This document shows, piece by piece, positions 49,315-51,590 of a DNA stretch of 51,590 bases. The DNA comes from Verrucomicrobiia bacterium. Its GTDB lineage: Bacteria > Verrucomicrobiota > Verrucomicrobiia > Opitutales > Opitutaceae. A program made the position numbers and the translations under genes. The stretch spans positions 1-51,590 of the forward strand of contig WYBX01000047.1 in the NCBI GenBank assembly GCA_011525695.1. The letters run 5' to 3'. The notes under the pieces were generated by a model. It searched no databases and was not told the origin of the DNA. It saw nothing but the letters and a program-made list of their open reading frames with translations. Each line of letters starts with the position of its first letter. The stretch's first letter is position 1.

Positions 49315-50895
49315 TCAACTCGTGCGACCGAGAGCGCGCTGCAGGAGATTGCGCGTGATTCGCTGCACACGTTCGTCCGGGCCATGCGGCCGGTTCCAGT
49401 GCGACCAGGGCAACATGTGCCCCGGCGGCGAGGACATCGCCTGCGCCCACCAGATCGTGGCTGAATTGAACACAAAGTTGTTCTTCGGCCCCGGGTGGTA
49501 CGTGGCCGTCCAGTGTTGCGCCACCGTTCCCCCTTTCCACGCCGTGCCCTCGGCCACAACCTCGAGGCCGGGGAGATCCGCGGGATTGCCGTGGTATTCC
49601 CAGCCCACCAATCCGCGCACCAGGTCACCCTTCCTCATTCCGGTGCCTTCGAACATCCAGTGATCGGGTTTGACGACGATCCAGTCCCCGCCGCCATTCA
49701 CGGGCGAGATGTTGCGTGCGCCCATGAGCAGGCCCTCGTCCGGACCAGGCGCCGGCCGCGGCTTTCCATCCCGGTCGACGGCCACGCCCGCCGATGCCAT
49801 GCTCCAGCCGCCGAACGGGCCGACACGGGTCATCACCCGGTTGGGCTCGCCGGAGGTGCCGGGCGTCAGCGGGGTCACGCCGCTGACGGCGTTCCCGCAG
49901 AGAAACAGGGCGCTCACCCCGCTCTCGATCATCCGTTTCACGCTCTCGTACTGGCGCACGTCCCAGTATTCGTCATGGCCGACGCTGAGGAAGCATTTCG
50001 TCTTCAAGCCCCGGTCGGGCGTCAGCAGGTCCGCATTCGAGCAGTATGAGACGTCGTAGCCGTGCTGCTCGAGCCAATACGCAAGCGGGAACTCCCAGCA
50101 CAGCCACTCCCCGCTCCCCACCGACTGTGGGTTGTCGTAAATCTGCCGGTACTTGCCGTACGGACGATCAAAGCTCGCACTGATGTCGAGCTTCGAAGTC
50201 ATCCCGGGCGTCACGCCATCATCGTAGAGCGAGTACGTGCCCGGCCACCGGTTGTACGACTGCCAGGTGTTGTCGCTGCATTGAAACAGGATGTCAGCCG
50301 GGCGGTCGTCCCGCACGATGAACACGACGTAGCTCTGCCAGTACGGGTGGTCGGCGCTCTCCGGCAGCGTTGTCAGGCGCCCCAGGTACACGCCGCTGGG
50401 CCAGTCGGAGGGGATCGTGATGGTCGCGCTCGGCTCCCATTGGCACTCGACCAGACGTTGTTCGCTGAAGACCGGATCCGGCTGCACCCGGCCCTTGATC
50501 GGCCCCAGGGTCGTCAGCAGGCGCGCGCCTCGGCCGCCGTAGTAGCCATTGCGGAAAATCTCGAATGTGAACGGGGACGGCGGATTGGTGCTGACCATGA
50601 TGTCGAGCTTTTCGCCGGCGGCGACGCTCTGACGCGAGCAGTACCCTTCGATTACGGACGAGCGCACGACCTCCCGCGGGTTCTGGCCTTTCGCCGCGGG
50701 GTCAATCCGCACCCGCGTCAATTGCCAGTCACGCGAGCCCTCGCGCGCATTCTCATGTGTGAGGATGGACGAGGAGCGCGGTGCGGCTGCGGCAAGCGCG
50801 CTGCTGGGCCGCAAGAGAGCCGAGGCGACAGCCGCCGAGGCGGTGCCAGCGAGGAAAGCCCGCCGGTCGAGCAGATGGATTTTCTGGGAGTTCAT
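49315..50895 (-). CDS. Tat-exported N,N-dimethylformamidase beta-subunit-like protein (copy 2)
   Basis: A 526-residue protein closely similar to the one at 19046-20599, sharing the long identical stretches RPADILFQCSDNTWQ and SVGHDEYWD and the same C-terminal RITRNLLQRALGR. It has a Tat signal (DRRAFLAGTASAAVASALLR). ATG at 50895 is preferred to a longer frame. The central region near residues 340-370 is different from copy 1, which may mean a changed substrate. This copy is not in the redox operon; it is near a GH172 gene and a TonB receptor. Confidence 0.75.
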   Translation of the reverse strand: MNSQKIHLLDRRAFLAGTASAAVASALLRPSSALAAAAPRSSSILTHENAREGSRDWQLTRVRIDPAAKGQNPREVVRSSVIEGYCSRQSVAAGEKLDIMVSTNPPSPFTFEIFRNGYYGGRGARLLTTLGPIKGRVQPDPVFSEQRLVECQWEPSATITIPSDWPSGVYLGRLTTLPESADHPYWQSYVVFIVRDDRPADILFQCSDNTWQSYNRWPGTYSLYDDGVTPGMTSKLDISASFDRPYGKYRQIYDNPQSVGSGEWLCWEFPLAYWLEQHGYDVSYCSNADLLTPDRGLKTKCFLSVGHDEYWDVRQYESVKRMIESGVSALFLCGNAVSGVTPLTPGTSGEPNRVMTRVGPFGGWSMASAGVAVDRDGKPRPAPGPDEGLLMGARNISPVNGGGDWIVVKPDHWMFEGTGMRKGDLVRGLVGWEYHGNPADLPGLEVVAEGTAWKGGTVAQHWTATYHPGPKNNFVFNSATIWWAQAMSSPPGHMLPWSHWNRPHGPDERVQRITRNLLQRALGRTS

Positions 50896-51027
50896 GGGAG
50901 AGGGAGCCTGGGTGGCACACGCCATCGGACGTTCGCGCGGCGGTGGCAGAATGCGGTCAGCAGGAAGATGCGTACGCGTTCACTTCTCGTCTGGTGACGG
51001 GGACTTCGAGATTTATGTGACTACATG

Positions 51028-51059
51028 AAAACGGCCGCCTGCAATGCTTCAGGCGGCCG
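51028..51059 (-). terminator. Rho-independent terminator for the TonB receptor
   Basis: On the minus strand, CGGCCGCCTG (51059-51050) pairs perfectly with CAGGCGGCCG (51041-51032) around an 8-base loop and is followed by TTTT (51031-51028). The stem is 10 bp and GC-rich, and it lies 30 bases after the receptor stop, so it is a good intrinsic terminator. Confidence 0.75.
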
Positions 51060-51089
51060 CTTGCAAAACCTGGCAATCGTCAACCCATC

Positions 51090-51590
51090 CTATAGGTCGA
51101 ACGACGCCGTCAGGATGAACTGCCGCGGATCGATGATCCGGTAAACATTCGCCACCCCATCGGGATTCACCTTGATCGCCTGGAGCCGGCCGCTTTCCTG
51201 CAGGTTGCGTACGTTCAACTGGAAGCTGGCGTTGACCTTGTCGGCAAAAAACCGGGTCCGGTACGTCAAGAATACGTCAGCATAGAGTCGCGCCTTGTCG
51301 TAGATCGGGCGATCCCGATCCAACTCGAGCACCGGCAGTTTCGCGGCAAGGTTTTCCTCCACGTCCACACCCCAATAACCAATCGAGGCCTTGCTTTCCC
51401 AACGGAGCGCCCCGCCCAAGGTCAGATTCTTCAGGAACCGATGCTCCGTCAGCCCGGCCAGCCGGTAGCTGGTCAGGAAGTTCGCCTTGTACTCACGCGT
51501 CTGGGTCCGCCGCTTGCCCTCCGTCGATTTCGCAATCGCAAGCGGCGCAATCACGCTGTTCAGGAAGAAGCTCTCCGCCGTCCGAACCCC
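51090..51590 (-). CDS. TonB-dependent receptor, C-terminal part
   Basis: The frame is open from the right edge (51590) and encodes 166 residues of the C-terminal beta-barrel of a TonB-dependent outer-membrane receptor. Aromatic alternation (LTLGGALRWESKASIGYWG, NASFQLNVRNLQESG) and the final IDPRQFILTASFDL strand ending in Leu fit a barrel terminus. The N-terminal plug and most of the barrel lie outside the window. It likely imports oligosaccharide products. The terminator at 51028-51059 follows. Confidence 0.85.
   Translation of the reverse strand, partial: GVRTAESFFLNSVIAPLAIAKSTEGKRRTQTREYKANFLTSYRLAGLTEHRFLKNLTLGGALRWESKASIGYWGVDVEENLAAKLPVLELDRDRPIYDKARLYADVFLTYRTRFFADKVNASFQLNVRNLQESGRLQAIKVNPDGVANVYRIIDPRQFILTASFDL

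Overview
The window looks like a chromosomal segment of a high-GC, Gram-negative polysaccharide degrader of the PVC group. The best guess is Verrucomicrobiota, near Opitutaceae. This rests on a TonB-dependent receptor end, many Tat or Sec signal peptides, two formylglycine-type sulfatases, exported Gfo/Idh/MocA and GH20-like proteins, a PVC-type beta-propeller plus HEAT protein, and two N,N-dimethylformamidase-like proteins. The placement is an inference from gene content, not from a marker gene. No rRNA, complete tRNA, CRISPR array or intact mobile element was seen.

Layout. 1-2260: an inverted CACAGAG repeat, a ZIP metal transporter coupled to an AI-2E family permease, and a cluster of hairpin repeats. 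2260-4401: an exported esterase with two alpha/beta-hydrolase-like halves. 4445-7030: a decayed integrated segment with an integrase 3' remnant whose upstream end resembles a piece of hipA, an intact hipBA pair with two palindromic operators, a small convergent ORF, and attachment-site-like sequence. 7288-10832: AraC regulator, divergent sugar isomerase and RhaT-type symporter (deoxysugar use). 11149-19006: Gfo/Idh/MocA oxidoreductase, a small ORF, GH20-like hydrolase, six-hairpin glycosidase and sulfatase, all on the plus strand. 25293-19046 (minus): a five-gene run of gluconate-dehydrogenase subunit 3-like protein, GMC oxidoreductase, nonaheme cytochrome c, NapH-like Fe-S membrane protein and a dimethylformamidase-like protein, a plausible periplasmic oxidation module. 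25502-35205: an accessory catabolic region with a CehA/McbA-type protein, nitrilase, EamA exporter, RidA, RraA-like protein, 3-hydroxyacyl-CoA dehydrogenase-like protein, SnoaL-like protein, GntR regulator, and a divergent enolase paralogue coupled to a small-molecule kinase. 35335-43542: pectin functions, a 1185-residue double-esterase/pectate lyase fusion, a LacI regulator, and a beta-propeller/HEAT/PL10 pectate lyase fusion. 43638-51590: an exported hypothetical protein, a second sulfatase, an exported protein of unknown function, an exported metallo-beta-lactamase-fold protein, a GH172 (DUF2961) protein, the second dimethylformamidase-like paralogue, and the end of a TonB-dependent receptor.

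How it fits together. Exported esterases, pectate lyases, sulfatases and glycosidases would strip and cut acetylated or sulfated plant or algal polysaccharide. The receptor and RhaT import products, and exported or cytoplasmic dehydrogenases oxidise or isomerise them. AraC, GntR and LacI regulators sit beside their likely targets. Palindromes near the GntR and LacI genes suggest autoregulation, and a related AAGAAA/TTTCTT palindrome recurs upstream of several genes. The least explained parts are the enolase-variant/kinase pair with its upstream orphan Tat signal peptide, the nonaheme GMC operon, and the pectate lyase fusions.
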